7,349 nt of DNA, taken from NCBI GenBank assembly GCA_017380475.1, contig JAFODX010000119.1, positions 1 to 7,349 of the forward strand. The letters run 5' to 3'. The position numbers and the translations under genes are program-made. The notes under the pieces are model-generated. The model was not told the DNA's origin and made no database searches. It saw only the letters and a list, made by a program, of their open reading frames with translations. The DNA is from Clostridia bacterium (GTDB lineage Bacteria > Bacillota > Clostridia > UBA1381). This document shows, in pieces, positions 7,166-7,349 of this stretch (position 1 is the stretch's first letter; every line of letters begins with the position of its first letter).

Positions 7166-7229
7166 TACCTATATATTCTTTGTCCCAAAAAAGTGCCCGT
7201 TAAGCTTTATAAATGAAAAAAGTATTGAA
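7161..7229. repeat. Mirrored GTATTGAA octamers at the two divergent -35 boxes
   Basis: TTCAATAC at 7161-7168 and GTATTGAA at 7222-7229 are perfect inverted copies separated by 53 bases. Each contains most of the -35 box of one of the two divergent promoters. Similarity of -35 boxes explains five or so of the eight positions, so the remaining match (the GTA before TTGAA) may be chance or a shared regulator contact. Confidence 0.4.
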
Positions 7230-7253
7230 TTTTTCGCCTGAATGTTATACAAT
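7225..7253 (+). promoter_or_regulatory. SigA-type promoter for the gene starting at 7285
   Basis: -35 TTGAAT (7225-7230), 17-base spacer, -10 TACAAT (7248-7253). An alternative -10 register, TATACA at 7246, has a TGT before it. Transcription is predicted to begin near 7260, leaving a leader of about 25 bases before the ATG at 7285. It diverges from the DUF5662-cls promoter, with 59 bases between the -35 boxes. Confidence 0.7.
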
Positions 7254-7284
7254 ATAAATAACAGAAAAAGAGGAGTACAGAGAT

Positions 7285-7349
7285 ATGGATATATATAACT
7301 ACGGAACAATGCAGGGTGAAAAAAACAGACGCAGACGTCGCAAAATTAC
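7285..7349 (+). CDS. Start of an unidentified gene with an arginine-rich N-terminus (cut by window end)
   Basis: Only 21 complete codons are present, running from MDIYNYGTMQG to a basic run KNRRRRRK. The ATG at 7285 has AGGAG at 7271-7275 with a 9-base gap, and a good promoter lies just upstream, so a real gene start is well supported. A cluster of arginines at about residues 14-20 often precedes a first membrane helix in bacterial envelope proteins such as penicillin-binding or LytR-CpsA-Psr proteins. The sequence needed to test this lies outside the window, so no function is assigned. A second in-frame ATG at 7309 is possible but has no suitably placed ribosome binding site. Confidence 0.7.
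   Translation, partial: MDIYNYGTMQGEKNRRRRRKI

Noticed and set aside
6950..7216. 88-residue + strand frame covering the divergent intergenic region
   Set aside because: It is antisense to the DUF5662-like gene and runs through its promoter. No ribosome binding site or plausible protein features were seen.
7102..7284. Riboswitch or small RNA in the divergent intergenic region
   Set aside because: The region is AT-rich and nearly filled by two promoters. Predicted leaders are only about 25-29 bases, too short for a riboswitch, and no terminator hairpin was seen.
1..7349. CRISPR array, insertion sequence, tRNA or prophage signal
   Set aside because: No regularly spaced repeats, transposase, tRNA-like cloverleaf or phage gene could be seen. 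The genes are housekeeping or metabolic and tightly packed.

Overview
The window looks like an ordinary stretch of chromosome from a Gram-positive anaerobe of the Bacillota. A gut Clostridia member of the Oscillospiraceae/Ruminococcaceae type is most likely. This rests on strong GGAG-type ribosome binding sites, SigA-like promoters (TTGAAA/TAGAAT), moderate-to-low GC, and the protein families present (RadA, a DUF6062-like protein, a DUF5662-like protein, two-HKD cardiolipin synthase). The taxonomic call is inference. No mobile element, rRNA, tRNA or CRISPR array was seen, and gene density is very high.

Layout. On the + strand, four genes run head to tail with gaps of 22, 17 and 3 bases: the 3' part of a GH78-type alpha-L-rhamnosidase-like protein (1-1476), a MATE-family multidrug exporter (1499-2866), the DNA repair ATPase RadA/Sms (2884-4251) and a small cysteine-rich protein resembling DUF6062 (4255-4989). 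A hairpin flanked by an A-tract and a T-tract (4991-5026) ends this group. It can also serve as terminator for the converging group on the - strand, because it abuts both stop codons. That - strand group is read from a promoter near 7137-7165: a DUF5662-like protein (start best placed at 7101, stop at 6577) and a cardiolipin synthase (6563-5025). The synthase starts at TTG, and its ribosome binding site overlaps the stop codon of the gene before it. A second promoter (7225-7253) faces right and drives a gene of which only the first 21 codons are present (7285 onward).

How the genes work together. The + strand group mixes sugar-hydrolase, export and DNA-repair functions, so it reads as a co-transcribed neighbourhood rather than one pathway. 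The tightest links are radA with the DUF6062-like gene (3-base gap) and the DUF5662-like gene with cls (13-base gap, stop codon inside the ribosome binding site). The first suggests a possible accessory role for the cysteine-rich protein near RadA. The second suggests coupled production with membrane phospholipid synthesis. Both functional links are inference.

I did not find a convincing undescribed multi-gene system. The points most worth a second look are the internal duplication of a C-x-C-x2-C/C-x2-H motif in the DUF6062-like protein, the coupled DUF5662-cls pair, a perfect 10-bp hairpin inside radA, the mirrored divergent promoters, and a GH78-like protein that appears to stop right after its catalytic barrel.
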